The notes under the pieces are model-generated. The model saw only the letters and a list, made by a program, of their open reading frames with translations. It was not told the origin of the DNA and did not search any database. From Onthophagus taurus (taxonomy: Eukaryota; Arthropoda; Insecta; Coleoptera; Scarabaeidae), in contig NW_027248945.1 of the NCBI RefSeq assembly GCF_036711975.1, positions 1 through 64,000 on the forward strand: a DNA stretch of 64,000 nt, written 5' to 3'. Positions 1-11,269 of the stretch are shown here, piece by piece. Position 1 is the stretch's first letter; every line of letters begins with the position of its first letter. Position numbers and translations under genes: made by a program.

Positions 1-683
1 GATCGACGCTAGTGCGGGTTCTCACCAAAATATGTTCCAAACAACTGGAGGAGCCGTTAAAAACCCTCGTGGGAAGATTTATAAATGAGTTAAACCCTTT
101 AGAATGAAAAGTGTTAAGATAGTCGCACGAATCTCTACTACACTTAAGGACATCAATATTCATGTCCCCAACTACCATCTCAACTTTTGCGTTACAGATC
201 TCATCAATATAAAGGTCCAGAGCAGAAACAAATTGTTCATTAGGAAAATTAGGGGATCTATAGACGCCCGTTAAACCTATTCCAACAGAGTTAAAAACTA
301 CCACAACTCTAATAAAGCAAAAATTATTATATCTATGTATCGATACATTATGTGGAAGATCGTCAGATACCAGCATAACAACTCCGTCATTTTGATTATA
401 ATGTGAGCCGTTGTAATGAGTGGTGTATCCATTGACGCCCAACAGCTCCGGACAATCAATCTGCCAGGTTTCGGAACATATCACTACATGAAATTTGTGT
501 TTTGCCGCGGACATCAGTACTAAGAGCTCATCAATATTTTTTTCCAAACTACGAATGTTAGTATGAATTACATTAAATTCCCTACCCGTATTGGAAATAC
601 AATAAATTCAGATCATGTAAATCATTGGCTATTAGTGTCTGCTCATTTAAGCTATCTAAATTAAATAGATAATTTTGAGCCAT
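1..683 (-). pseudogene. LINE ORF2 N-terminus, apurinic-type endonuclease (partial)
   Basis: Minus-strand reading frame of a CR1/Jockey-type LINE, cut by the window start. It begins with the ATG at 683 just downstream of ORF1. After about 27 codons a one-base frameshift (near 600-610) moves the frame, and the endonuclease domain is then readable to base 1. Recognisable motifs in order are TNIRS, SETW, YRSPN and GDMN, the usual landmarks of LINE endonucleases that nick the target DNA. The reverse transcriptase would lie outside the window. The frameshift makes this copy dead. The family is known to cut target DNA and prime reverse transcription; activity here is not expected. Confidence 0.8.
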
Positions 684-834
684 ATGATAAAAAGAAAAAA
701 AAACAAAATATCAATAATTAAACAAAAAAAAATCAATTCAATTCTAAGCGTAAGCAAAATATTTTAAAAGTTAATAAAAAACAAACGAAAATATTTTATT
801 CATTGTTAAGCTTTTACCACACTCCCAGCATAGC

Positions 835-1801
835 CTATCGAGTCGGTTCTTCATATCCTCCGTCCACGTGATCATCATAGCCAGGAGAAAACAATTTCCT
901 ATCTAAATCTTCTCTGTTGAAAATTCTTATAACGGGGGAGTCTTCGTTTTTCCTCACATTAATTTTGGAGTTACGAAACCATACAAACTTGTTTTCCAAA
1001 ATAAATCCTTTATTTCACGATTTAAATTCTCATCTATGTATACAACGTCTCCAATCCTTTGCTTAGCAAATTTAGTAGAATTGGCCTGAGTTACAATCTC
1101 TTTTTTGATAAAAATAAATCTCTCATTTTTCTAGTTGTAAACTGGACAATGATAGGAGCCGATTTCAATCCTTTTCTAGACAAACGGTGGGTAATGTCAA
1201 CATCGACCGGGGATAAGCTTACTTTTAACTCTTCCGCAATTTTCATCACTATCCCATGACAATCTTCATCGCGAACATGAGTGACACCATGAAGTTCAAT
1301 ATTCCTATTTCTGCTGTATTGATCCTGTAGATTTATTTTATCCTGTAGGCGAGATATTTGTTCATTTTTCTTTATGTTATCATTTGTAATTTCAGAAAGC
1401 TTCTCTTTTAAGTTATTGTTGTCCTCATTTGTTGCAATAATTTGATTTAGTATATTGTTGTACTGTTTATTGATTTCTTCAAAACGCGTATGGAAATCGC
1501 TAAGTAGATGATCGAGGTTTTCTATTTTGTTGAAACGCGTAGATAAATTGCAAATGAAGTTCTTCACTTCGTTTACATCTGCTATTGTTGCAGGCAAAGC
1601 GGTATCGGAAGTGAGGGAGTTCGTAGGTGTATTATTTTGTTTTGAACGTGTTCCCAGGCATAAGTAGCTCTTCCAAGCAACTTTCAACTTACGGAAAGAA
1701 TTTTCATTAATTAAGCAGGAGAAGTGGAAACCTGAACCACATTTACAGCATTTCGCGCAATCCGCATCATAAATATCGTCTTTACATTTTAGACACTGCA
1801 T
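835..1801 (-). pseudogene. LINE ORF1, PHD-like zinc finger, coiled coil, RNA-binding domain
   Basis: ORF1 of the same LINE as the endonuclease at 1-683. It starts at 1801 with a cysteine-rich PHD-like finger (MQCLKCKDDIYDADCAKCC, then HFSC), followed by a coiled-coil stretch (about residues 75-160) and an RRM-like domain with NRNIELHGV and HRLSRKG. A stop at 1091-1093 ends the first frame, but the usual C-terminal block (FVWFRNSKINVRKNEDSP and onwards) resumes in another frame and ends with TAG at 835-837. The gene is therefore complete in extent but frameshifted near 1090. ORF1 proteins of this kind bind LINE RNA. PHD-type ORF1s occur in CR1-group LINEs. Confidence 0.75.
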
Positions 1802-2174
1802 CTTTATATTTTTAAATTGTCAGTTTTCAGATGTAAATAAAGAACCACAACAGGTATGGCAAGTTGTGACGACACTCGAGGCGTCCGCAGGGAGATAAGG
1901 CAAACTCAACCTTATGCACTACGCTTGTAAAACTTCATCGACTGTTAAATACGCAAATTTCTTGTAATTCTATTTGATTTTTCATCAAACCGCAGATGCA
2001 GCATCACTCAAAACCAATTAAGCACCTCAGTAATTAACAAGACAGTAAATGAAAACCACACACTAAGATAAATTAGATGCTATTCAGGCTGCATCCCGAA
2101 CTAAATTTAAATAATGGGGAATAATTTTGTAAAACTTATGCCAAAGTTGTAAGTATTTTTTTTTAGATTATGTC
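1802..2174 (-). other. probable LINE 5'UTR
   Basis: No coding potential seen. By position it is the 5'UTR of the LINE whose ORF1 starts at 1801. The exact 5' end could not be fixed because I see no target-site duplication. Confidence 0.35.
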
Positions 2175-2184
2175 TTAGCGTTTT

Positions 2185-2382
2185 AGCCAAAGATAGATAG
2201 ATAGCCATTTATTGTCACCAACAAAAGAAACAACTCTTATAAACTTTTTACAATTTAACAAATCAAAATCAAAATTTAAGAGAACAAAATCGAAACTTAC
2301 CAGAACAAAATCAAAATTTAAGAAATCAAAATCATACTTTAGCAAATTAATATCAAAAATCAAAAATTTAACAAATTAAAAT
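2185..2382 (-). repeat. degenerate TTTTGATTT tandem repeat, probable 3' tail of RTE LINE
   Basis: On the plus strand the stretch repeats AAATCAAAA-type units with AAAACAAAATC variants, then GATAGATAGATAG. It begins directly after the stop of the RTE coding relic at 2383. RTE-type LINEs characteristically end in short tandem repeats rather than poly(A), so this fits a 3' tail on the minus strand. The 62-residue reading frame through it is low-complexity and not a gene. Confidence 0.5.
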
Positions 2383-3425
2383 TTCATCTTCGCTCTTTTT
2401 TTGTTTTGGTGACTTTTTCGGTGTTAACCTTGGCATTTCCATAATGGGACTGAGTTCGTATGCTCTTGATATTAGTCTCCCTCATTCTCTTCCATTCTTG
2501 TCGGTCCCAAGCTACCCTGTGCCATGTTACTCCTCCACAACTCCTCTTAAACTCATCTTCTCAGCTGGCAGTTGGTCTTCCTTTTCTTCTCTTTTTGTAT
2601 ATTGGGTACCATTCTAAGATTTTATTGGTCCATCTCTCATCTTGTACTCTGATAATATGACCCGCCCAATTCCACTTTCGATCCAATACTATTCTTCCAA
2701 TATCCTCGATGTTTGACTTTTCCCTTATCCATTCTTTTGATTTTTTTATCTTTCTTCGTAATGCCAATCATCCTTCTATGCATTGCCCTTGCTGTTATCC
2801 TAATCTTTTTAATTATTTTGTTTGTTAATATCCACGTCTCGCATCCATAAATCATGACAGGGAGGACAGACATTTCCCACAATCTTTTCTTTTTCTCTAT
2901 TTCTATGTTTGATTTCCATATATTTTTGTATTTGTTAAACATTTGCCATCCCGTTTCCATTCTCCGTGTTATTTCTTCTCCTGTGTTTTTAGTTGTAATC
3001 TTTTGTCCTAGATATACGAAATGCTCTACTTTGTCGATTTCCTTTCCATTAACAATTATTTTATTTTTTTGTTCACAATTTACGTACATTGCTTTTGTCT
3101 TGCTCATATTTATCTCCAGACCAGTTTGCTTCCCTCTTCTCGATATTGTTTCCAGCATTTTCCTTACTTCTGTTTCGTTTTTTCCTATAAGTAATATGTC
3201 ATCTGCAAACTTTAGCCTGTTCAACCATTGCCCATTTATTCTTATTCCCAGGTCTTTCCATTCTTCTTCTACGAACATTGTTTCCAATACTGCATTGAAT
3301 AGTTTTGCAGAAGTCACATCACCTTGCTTCAGTCCATTTCCTAGAGTTATCGTCCTTTTATTATTGTTCATTTCGATGTTTAGTTTTGAGTTTTTGTATA
3401 TAGAGTTTAATATATGAATTTAATA
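2383..3425 (-). pseudogene. RTE-type LINE reverse transcriptase, 3' half
   Basis: Two overlapping minus-strand frames (3371-2637 and 2767-2561, then on to the stop near 2383) make up the C-terminal half of an RTE-clade reverse transcriptase. Landmarks are GNGLKQGD, the catalytic FADDILLIG, NMSKTKAMY, the late motif YLGQKI, YGCETW, and the RTE-typical tail WAGHIIR followed by KGRPTASWED. A frameshift after HRRMIGI (about 2780) separates the two parts. The copy is 5'-truncated at about 3425, next to a short AT tandem repeat. Family assignment is from motif order and tail type. Confidence 0.8.
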
Positions 3426-4014
3426 TACGTATATATAGTTTAATATACTGATCTTCGATACCAGACGTTTGTATGACCTGTAATGGTCATAGCAGCTGAA
3501 GAAGATAATATCTGTATCCTTTTAGCCAAAGATTTAAGTTAAAAATTAGAGTTTTCAGAGAAGTCGCCAATGGTTTGTTCCGAAATTGTATTTCTCATAG
3601 ACTTTTACACTAGGAGTTAAAAAAATGGAAAACTGTTAAATTAAAACTAAATAAAACTATATTAAATTTGATGTCCCATCTTCTTGAAATATGTTTTTAC
3701 ATATGTTTCTAGACAACCGACAATGAAAAATACGAATCAGTTTTATAGTCTCAGAATTAAATTTTTAATCTGTTAGAGTATCTATGGCTAACTTTTCTAA
3801 TTATTCTTTTTTAAGATAACGTGTGAGAGGAAGTCCCAAATAGAACATGTGAAAAGTGCAAAACATATACAAAAATGTGACAGAAATAGATTGATAACAA
3901 CTATAAGAAAGGTATATGTTTGCATATTTCCACATATTTTTGCATATTTTGAATAAAAAGCTTGCATATTTATGCGCATATTTCCTATAATTTGACTGCA
4001 TAAAAATCCGAGCT
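3426..4014. other. intergenic AT-rich DNA with GCATATTT motif cluster
   Basis: No gene seen. Between about 3916 and 3990 the octamer GCATATTT or close variants recur five to six times within 75 bases. Such clusters can mark the ends of DNA transposons, but I see no paired terminus. Confidence 0.4.
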
Positions 4015-4702
4015 CTAATCATTAGCAAGTCGCCGTTGGCCGAGTCGTATCAAGTGGAAAGATTGAGTCAACATAGGTAGTATGAAATTTCTAGCATAAT
4101 ATTCCACGAATAAATCACATTGAGGATTCCATACAACAGTGCAATAATTCAAAATGTTAAATACGTACGTATAATAGAGAGTCATTAATGAACTAGTGTC
4201 GGTAAAATCAGCAGCCGATCTCATGACGAAACCAAGCATACGAAAAGCCTTGCCAATGTCGATTCGGTAATCGACATGCTCACTGAATAATAGCTTGCTA
4301 TCAAGTGTCACGCCCAAATCTCTTATAGAAGTAACCCTGTTCAACAACTTCCCTCCAACGATGTAGTCAAAGCGTATAGGACCAGGCTTTTTTGTAAAAG
4401 TAATTGTAAAGTATTTACTATAATTTATGGTGATGAAGTTTGTACAACAATATTGAGCAAGTTCATATAGATCTCGCTGAAGAGCAGAACGATCTCTTGG
4501 ATTAGACACGCGGCAGAAGATCTTTAGATCATCTGCATACATTAAACAGTTAGCGTGTTTAAAACACTTAAATATGTCATTAATATAAATATTAAAAAGC
4601 AAAGGTCCAAGAACGCTTCCCTGAGGGACCCCGGATGGGACTGACAACGTCTGCGAGGAAAAACCTCTAACTCTGACCGACTGCGTTCTATTAGCCACGT
4701 AG
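4015..4702 (-). pseudogene. LINE ORF2, second half of reverse transcriptase
   Basis: Minus-strand frame with PSGVPQGSVLGPLLFNIYIN, the catalytic box MYADDLKIF, and the late motif RDLGVTLDSKL. It lacks the first RT motifs. Those are found at 8579-8864, and the sense of the protein continues exactly across the intervening 3.87-kb insertion. It ends with a stop at 4015 shortly after the VWNPQ motif. Confidence 0.8.
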
Positions 4703-4805
4703 GAAGTGTAATAATTCGGGAATTATTTAATGGTTTTGGGAATATACCATACGAATTATATATTCCTAGCGTGCAACCTTTTTCTTTTAAGATTCCAAAG
4801 GTCAT

Positions 4806-5669
4806 GTCTCGCGTTTAGGACCGACGCACTATGGGCAATTTGAATCGTTTGCTGATCATAAATGGGTTTTTCGAAAGTCGAAATTTATTTCTTTTTTCAA
4901 TTGAATCCTATAGTAGAAATGTCAGATTTTATTAATTAACATAAGTTTTATTTTTATATGACGTATTTAAGTAAAAAAAAAATTATCAAAGTTTATATAT
5001 CTCTGATTTCACACGTATTTCGATTACTTTTGTAGTGATTTTTAACGACTGCTAATATAAAGTTTTAGTGTGAAACATATATAACGTCATATCTTCCCGA
5101 AAAGGTTGTTCAATGGAGAACCTAATTCAGGTACCAATAAATAATTTCATCGTTGTATTTTAACAATAAACGCGGGATTATCCGATGCCATCAATTTCGA
5201 GATTTCTTTAGCTAGAGTTTTAGCAGTTAGCGATGGTCTAAAATATATATAATTTTAAAGACACTTTTTCTTTAAAACACATAAAAAAATTAGCTGCCAA
5301 CATTTGCCTATTTAGAAGTTATGACCAGAATACTAAGGTCCACGTCACGCACGGAAGTGTTATTTTTGTTTACTGACGACGTACATAGCTTAAATGCAAT
5401 ATGGCTTTTCTTAGGTTAAGTAGCTTAAATTGTCATAATATATCCTAAAGTAACGTCCGATTTTTGTCTTAAGTTTTCTTCCGCCTTATCGTTTGTCATT
5501 GTTAAGTACTGTTCTTTTCAGAACATTATTTAAAATTATTAATTCATAAGGTAAGTGCTCTAATATCCGTAAATATTTCTATTTATAGTAATATAGTACT
5601 TTTTATGTTTTCTATGGGCAAAAATTAGTTTTTTTCAATACAATATATGCGAAGAAACTATTATAGAAA
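4806..5669. other. AT-rich sequence without genes, inside the 3868-bp insertion
   Basis: No coding sequence recognised. A stretch around 5520-5552 has a good-looking acceptor and donor (TTTTCAG and AAGGTAAGT), which could be a non-coding exon upstream of the relic starting at 5670, but there is no independent support. Confidence 0.3.
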
Positions 5670-6763
5670 ATGGTTATATTAAGATGCTTAAAACGTGAAG
5701 TAGCTCTCGCTTACATTGCGGATCGAAAAAATCTTTCGGGCTTAATTAAATTTTTACGTGAACAGTATCTCCTTTCAGACAATAACATACAGTTAATAAT
5801 TAATCACGTCAAAAGAAATCTGAATACTGCGATAAATTCGCGTTGGACAGAAGCATCACGTACAAAGAAGATTTTTTTTGCGAAAAACCATGATTGGTTA
5901 AACCAGGAGTAAATCTGTATCTTTATCTGTTCTAAATGAAGAATGCGACAAATCTGTTGGTTCCATATCATCTACCTTATGAAGATTCTGTAACATTGCA
6001 AAATGAATATGGATTTGATCGCATATACAGTGCGTATATTCAGGGATTACGTCAATGGGAGAAAGTGATGAAGCAAATTTAGTGGAGACTATAAGAGATT
6101 TGCAGTGATAAAAAGAAAGCAATTTTAAAACAGATCCACCATAATAAATCACAACCATTGACTGCAGATGAAGCATTAAGCGTTTACATTGATTTAGATT
6201 TGACTAAAGCACAATATTTATACCTTAGAAATCTAACCAATGAGAAAAGCTGCTTTTTATTGCCACCTTATCACAACATCCAGGAAAGTAAAAAAAGCTG
6301 TTATCCACCTGTTTCTAGCATAGAAATCAGCAATACATATGCAAAGGTAACATCTTTACAAGATTTATTAAATCACACGATTAATAGAATTTTATTAATT
6401 GAGTCAGTATATAAGTCTGGATTACAAAAGTTAGTTTTATACAGTAAGTGGGGGTGTGATGGCTCATCTGGACAAAGCGAATACAAGCAAGTACTACCTG
6501 AAGAGTCTAATGTGGTATGTGATGCTAATTTGTTCATAGCTTCATTTGTACCTATTAGATTAATTGACGAAGAAAGTGGTAAGGTAGTGTGGCAAAATCC
6601 TGTTCCCTCTTCTGTGCGGTTCTGTTGACCAATTTCAATTGAGTTTTCTATAGGGACTCCCGAGAAAACGAAATCCGCTGTGGATGGTATACAAAGTCAA
6701 ATTGATAGTTTGAGTCCATCGGTATTTACCTATAATTATGTACATATAAAATTGTTTTAACAT
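5670..6763 (+). pseudogene. RAG1/Transib-like DDE transposase relic, N-terminal part
   Basis: Plus-strand fragments in several frames form one decayed protein. The first frame (from 5670) has RWTEASRTKKIFFAKN. It then continues through frameshifts and stops to a frame (6158-6763) with SKWGCDGSSGQSEYKQ, followed by KVVWQNPVPSS and a C-P-I block. The DG in a KWG..DG..G..SEYKQ context, followed by a NP.PSS..FC.P motif, resembles the first catalytic aspartate region of RAG1 core and related Transib-type transposases. A TGA interrupts the CxPI motif at about 6626. The second Asp, the zinc region and the Glu are absent, so only the front half remains. Family from motif recall; a profile search would decide. 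Confidence 0.5.
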
Positions 6764-7043
6764 ATTTTAATCCTGTTTTTAAGAGGTGACATTAAATGAA
6801 AAATATAAAAGATACATTCTATCAACCAATAATGCAGTTTTTGTATATTTTTTTCTTAAATTGCATAATAATAACAAAACTACAATGCTCTACATTCGAC
6901 TTTCTCGCGTTTTTATACGATTGAAAAATAAATGTTTGGAAAAATACTTTTAAAAAAGGCACTAAATTCAAAATAATTGTAGAATTTTCTTTATTTTAAC
7001 TCCTATATGTAAAATTGCATGTGAAGGTGATTTGTTAAGTAAA

Positions 7044-7345
7044 ATACTACTTCCGGTTTCATGATTTCAATGTAATTTTTTATCTATACATTTTTCATAT
7101 AAAGGCTAATACAAAATTTTAATTTTTTTTTTACTTAGTACCAGTTTATATGAAACAAATGGGTACAGGTTCAGGTAAAGTACTACTTCCGGTTATGTGA
7201 GGTGGTAGGAATTTTGTATCTGAAAGTTACTCATTCTTATTCATATTTCTACAATATTTTATCTGATAATCTTTATTTAAAGTGCAAGTTATATGAAAAT
7301 TTATATGAAACAGTTTCTAAATCTGTTAAAGTAAACTGCTACTTC
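7044..7345 (+). repeat. three copies of CTACTTCCGGT about 135-150 bp apart
   Basis: The 11-mer CTACTTCCGGT, each copy preceded by GTAAA and a few bases, occurs near 7049, 7181 and 7340. The flanking sequence shares little else by eye. This may be the 3'UTR of a retroelement that ends in the A/T-rich tail at about 7622-7655 (AAATAAAAATAATAATAAAT). Confidence 0.45.
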
Positions 7346-7693
7346 CGGTCGACAGATTTGTCGCAAAAGTTGGTAGAGATCAACTGTCTTAATTTAATAG
7401 CCGTATTCCAAATTTCATCGAAGTAGATGATTGGGTCTTTGAGTTATCGTGTTTACAAACGCACGTATATAGTACATACTGTATACTAACACATACATAC
7501 AGATGTAATGCTAAAATGGTCAACATAGATTCTAGGACCATCAAATGTAAAGATTTATCAAAACCTCGAAGCGGATTTTTCGTGATTACAATAGTTTGTC
7601 TTCATATAGTTCGTATATACGAGGAAATAAAAATAATAATAAATATAGACGTTAGAAATACGTAAAGTTGATGGAACCCATGGTTTGGGATTT

Positions 7694-8530
7694 ATGTGAT
7701 GACTTTTGGGATTAGATAGTGACGGATGTTATCTTCTGACCCCGCGGTCAAAAATTGTTCCCTTCCCCAAATTCCCTCATTGGCTCAGAAAATTATTGTA
7801 AAACATCTGCCCCGTATTTTGAATTGACCCAGGTATCGGGAACATCCAAGCGATAGGAACGCCCCAAGAAGGTTTTTGCACCCCTCCAACACCTGAGGTT
7901 ACTCAAGAGCTTGTAAGACCTTTTTCAGGACAATCACAATCAATTAGAATCACAACGAACCTAAGAGATTTTTGAGTCGAAACGTCGTCAACGCTCCGTT
8001 AGATAGCAACTTAGAATTCGCTTTAACGCCAACTCTAAGTTTCGTCGCATATCGAGAACTGTGACTTAGTTTCAATTGTAAACATTCTTTGCACTTCGGG
8101 CATCCGGGTCGTGGCGGTAATTTGTGTTTTTATTGGGGATTTGGTGTAAGTTTGGTATTGAAACCTTCACCTTTGCCAGTTTGCGTTATCACCTATCTGT
8201 CAACGAGAATTAGCTGTCGGGGTTAGATTCAGAGATATCTCTTTTTAAGTAAAGTCGGATCGTAAATAAACGTAGGTAGATTTTAAGGTTCATTTTGTTC
8301 ATTGTCAATTATTTCTTGTTATTTTGTTAATACAGTTTAAGTGTGGTTAGAACACTTGTCTTTTGATTTTCCCTTTTCCCCTTTTCCTGACAGAGCCTTA
8401 GTGCAAGAACCCACGGGTCTGAAATGGTGACCGCGCGCTTGTCATTTAGTTTTGATTGATTTGCTGAGATCAATTAGGGGTCTTTCAGACTAAGAGTTAG
8501 GAAGCGCGAAATACTGTTTCTGGTGGCAGC
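7694..8530 (+). repeat. LTR-like sequence with primer-binding-like end
   Basis: This stretch is less AT-rich than its surroundings. It contains AATAAA-type signals near 8270, ends near TTTCTGGTGGCAGCGGT at about 8518-8534, and has TGGTGACCGCGCGC near 8425. Both phrases resemble sequence found next to insect Gypsy LTRs. No coding region. I could not find a matching second LTR, so this may be a solo or fragmentary LTR. Confidence 0.3.
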
Positions 8531-8578
8531 GGTATTACCAAAGGTCGAGATCGTTCAGAGGCGGCCTCACCACAGAAG

Positions 8579-10392
8579 CAAGCCATTGTTGAATGATGTA
8601 GGGTAAACCAACATGTTCAATTTTTTGTAGTAAGAGCAGATGATCAACTTTATCAAAAGCTTTACTAAAATCAATGTATACAGAGTCCACCTGGCAGTTG
8701 TCATCGAAAGAATGCAAAATGTAATTAGTATATTCGAGAAGATTGGTCTCTACCGAACGACCAGCAAAAAAACCGTGTAGTCGAGGGTCTAAAATATTTT
8801 TTATAGTGTAAAAGATAGGCTTGTAAATTAAGCTCTCAAGGACCTTGCCGAAAATGGGTAACAAAGAAATTGGTTTTTGACCAAGCTTCTACAGCCAGAT
8901 TTAAAAATAAGCACCACAGAGGCCTGCTTCCAGATTAGCGGGAAGATACAGTCTTTCAGAGATCTATTGAACAGGATTGATAACGGTTCACTAAGAGATT
9001 CACAACAATTTTTTATTATAATAAGAGGTATACGGTCACCACGTGACCCTCCGGAAGGGTTAACGGCTCTAAGAGCTTTCAAGATCTCAACCTGCTCAAA
9101 TTGTAGAGGCAGGTCGCAAAAACGTGGGCCACCACAACGGGAGCCATTGCTGCTGCTCGAGGCCCGCGAAGCATTAAATACTGAGCCAAAGTAACGAGAA
9201 AAAAGGTCGCAGATATGCGTACCATCGGTAGCAGTGACACCGGCAAACGTAACTTCTACAGCCAAGTCACTTGTCGCGCGCTTACCTCTAACAAATGACC
9301 AAAACCTTTTGGGATCATGCCGTATACTGCTCTCAGCATTGACAATAAAATTGCGGTAATCACGATCGACAAGGAACTTTGAGCGAACCCTCAAAAGGGA
9401 AAAAGTTAAATAGTCGAACCGATTTCTATACCGCTTCCACTTCTTGTGCATCTTACGTTTTTCACGAATTATTTTTATAGTATCTATCGAGATCCAGTAT
9501 GGAAAACCGAGCCCGAAGACTCGTTTGCGCGGTACGAATAGTTTAAAAGCGTCAGATAGCACTTCGTGAAAATAAGTAACAGCCTCATCCACGGTTCCAC
9601 CGCTCAGACAATCCCGCCAGGGCAGTGATTTGATCAAATAATGCCTTTTTAAACTTATATATTGGTTCACTACAGTGGGATAAATTTCTAGGAATTAAGA
9701 ATTTGCATGATATATCTAGCGTAGTATGAGTACGGTCCTTCGACACCAAAGCATGATCACCCAAATCCACCTCGCAATGAAATATATTACAGGAAAAAAC
9801 AAGATCAAGAATGCTACCAAAGTCATTACAATGATGATTTAATTGGGATAAACCAGCCAAGGAGACGGAGTCCAAGAACTCTGTAGCTCTAGCAGAAGTT
9901 GCCCTGGACGGGACACAGTAACGGCGAACGGGGTCAAAAGAGCACCTGATTTTCGGGATATCGGTGTCGCTCAATTACATCAACTAAGGACCGGGAAAAT
10001 CGCGAGAGTGCAACATTGTCACACGGCGGAATATAAACACAGCATATGTTAGGCACTGAACCAGCCTAGCCATTAGATAACGCAACATACACTGCTTCAA
10101 CGTCCGCGAACAAACCCGGTCGTTCCGCACTGGAGATCATTTTCGACACAGCCAACAACACACCACCTCGACGCCGAGCACCCGAATCATCATTCATGTG
10201 TCGGTCACGTCTGTAAGTCACATATGAATCGGGAAAATACTCTGCAGATTCAATTCCGGGACAAAGCCAAGTCTCCTTGAGACAGACAACATCCAAATCC
10301 GCACTTAGTAGGTTTGTATAGAAAATAGTACCTTTACTGCGTAAGCCGCGTATGTTTTGATAGTAGAGGGAAATAAATTTAGTTGACGCCAT
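8579..10392 (-). pseudogene. LINE ORF2, endonuclease and first half of reverse transcriptase
   Basis: ORF2 starts at 10392 (MASTKFISLYYQNIRG). The endonuclease part has LKETWL and RRRGGVLLAV. A stop at 10066 and a deletion follow, then the endonuclease tail with ILDLVFSCN. From about 9660 to 8860 the linker and RT entry are readable (PYWISIDTIKIIREKRKMHK), and the RT motif A is YIDFSKAFDKVDH near 8650. The frame breaks at about 9974, 9660 and 8860. It stops within RT at the 3.87-kb insertion. The remaining RT motifs are at 4015-4702. Confidence 0.8.
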
Positions 10393-10606
10393 TGCGAGTT
10401 AGAAAATATCTAAATTGTTTATACATGAAGAGAGCTACTGTAGTTTGCGCAAGTCTCCGTCGGAATTAATCTGGATAACACGGCTACTGTCGTTTTTACG
10501 GACAAGAATTTTACAATTGCACGTCCAGACATATTTATAACCATTTTCTTTAGCCGTGGCCCTAGCGGCGCCGAACAGTTTTTTATTCGCTACAGTAAGG
10601 TTGTAA

Positions 10607-11269
10607 TAATCTAGAAATAATTCTATTAATGAATTGGTTATTAATTATTATAAGTTTCGATTTAAGTTAAGAGTAATTTGAGACAGGAAATTCGATGTGA
10701 GGAAATGGATAGACGGAACATGATACAGTTCGATTGTTAAGCAATCGATAATGTCGCAATAACGACGACGTCCATCGTCGTTATCGCGAGCAATAACCCT
10801 AGATTTAATAGGCGGAAATGCTGCTAATTTTCATTGGTTAAAGTTTAGGAACCATAAACCAATAAAATTATTAAAAAATTTAGAAGCGTAAGTGACCAAA
10901 AAATTGATAGACAGTTCGTGCGGGATTTTAAGAGTGATCGCTTGGCTCTCCTTAGAGCTCTCCAAATTTTCTACAATCGTGTTTTTCTTAAAAACTATTG
11001 CTTTGATCGAAGTTTTGTAAGAGACCTATCGATAGATAATTGATCACTTTACACGAAAATACTGCCCGTTTGACAAAATTAGCAATGGCGTTGACAATAT
11101 TTTTAAAGAAAGGCTTTTTATTGTAGATAATGTTTAATTTTAAAGAAACTTTGACCCCCTATATCTCGTTAAGGAGGCATTTGCGACCCCATGTATATTA
11201 GAACTTTTCATGTTAATTTTTGGTGTACTACCTGCCCTAGAAGTCTGTCAGCGGTTTTTTGAATCACCC
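10607..11269. mobile_element. 663-bp insertion in LINE ORF1 with TACAGGGTG end
   Basis: The LINE ORF1 sense breaks at GGCCTATA (11270) and resumes at CCTTACTG (10606). On the minus strand the insert begins TACAGGGTGATTC, an end common to mariner-like MITEs that insert at TA. The other end (ATTATTACAA) shows no matching inverted repeat, so it is truncated or composite. It contains a hairpin at 10755-10788. No ORF recognised. Confidence 0.5.
10755..10788. repeat. 15-bp-arm hairpin GCAATAACGACGACG/CGTCGTTATCGC
   Basis: Near-perfect inverted repeat with a four-base loop, inside the 663-bp insertion. GC-rich compared with its surroundings. Confidence 0.6.

Larger units (their letters stand above)
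4707..8574. mobile_element. 3868-bp insertion with TGT...ACA ends and 4-bp TSD GAAG
   Basis: The segment starts TGTAATAATTCGGG and ends GGCCTCACCACA. It is flanked by GAAG at 4703-4706 and at 8575-8578, and removing it with one GAAG restores the LINE reading frame. TG..CA ends with a 4-bp TSD fit an LTR retroelement, but I could not find the two LTRs that a complete element should have. The inside is a mixture: AT-rich DNA, the RAG1-like relic (5670-6763), a LINE-like tail near 7650 and LTR-like DNA (7694-8530). It may be a solo LTR or degraded element into which others inserted. Confidence 0.6.

Noticed and set aside
2854-3417. 187-residue plus-strand frame
   Set aside because: It lies antisense to the RTE reverse transcriptase relic, which has clear catalytic motifs on the minus strand.
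5670-6628. Possible host gene for a conserved insect protein
   Set aside because: Several stops and frameshifts, and motif similarity to a RAG1/Transib-type transposase, make a transposon relic more likely.
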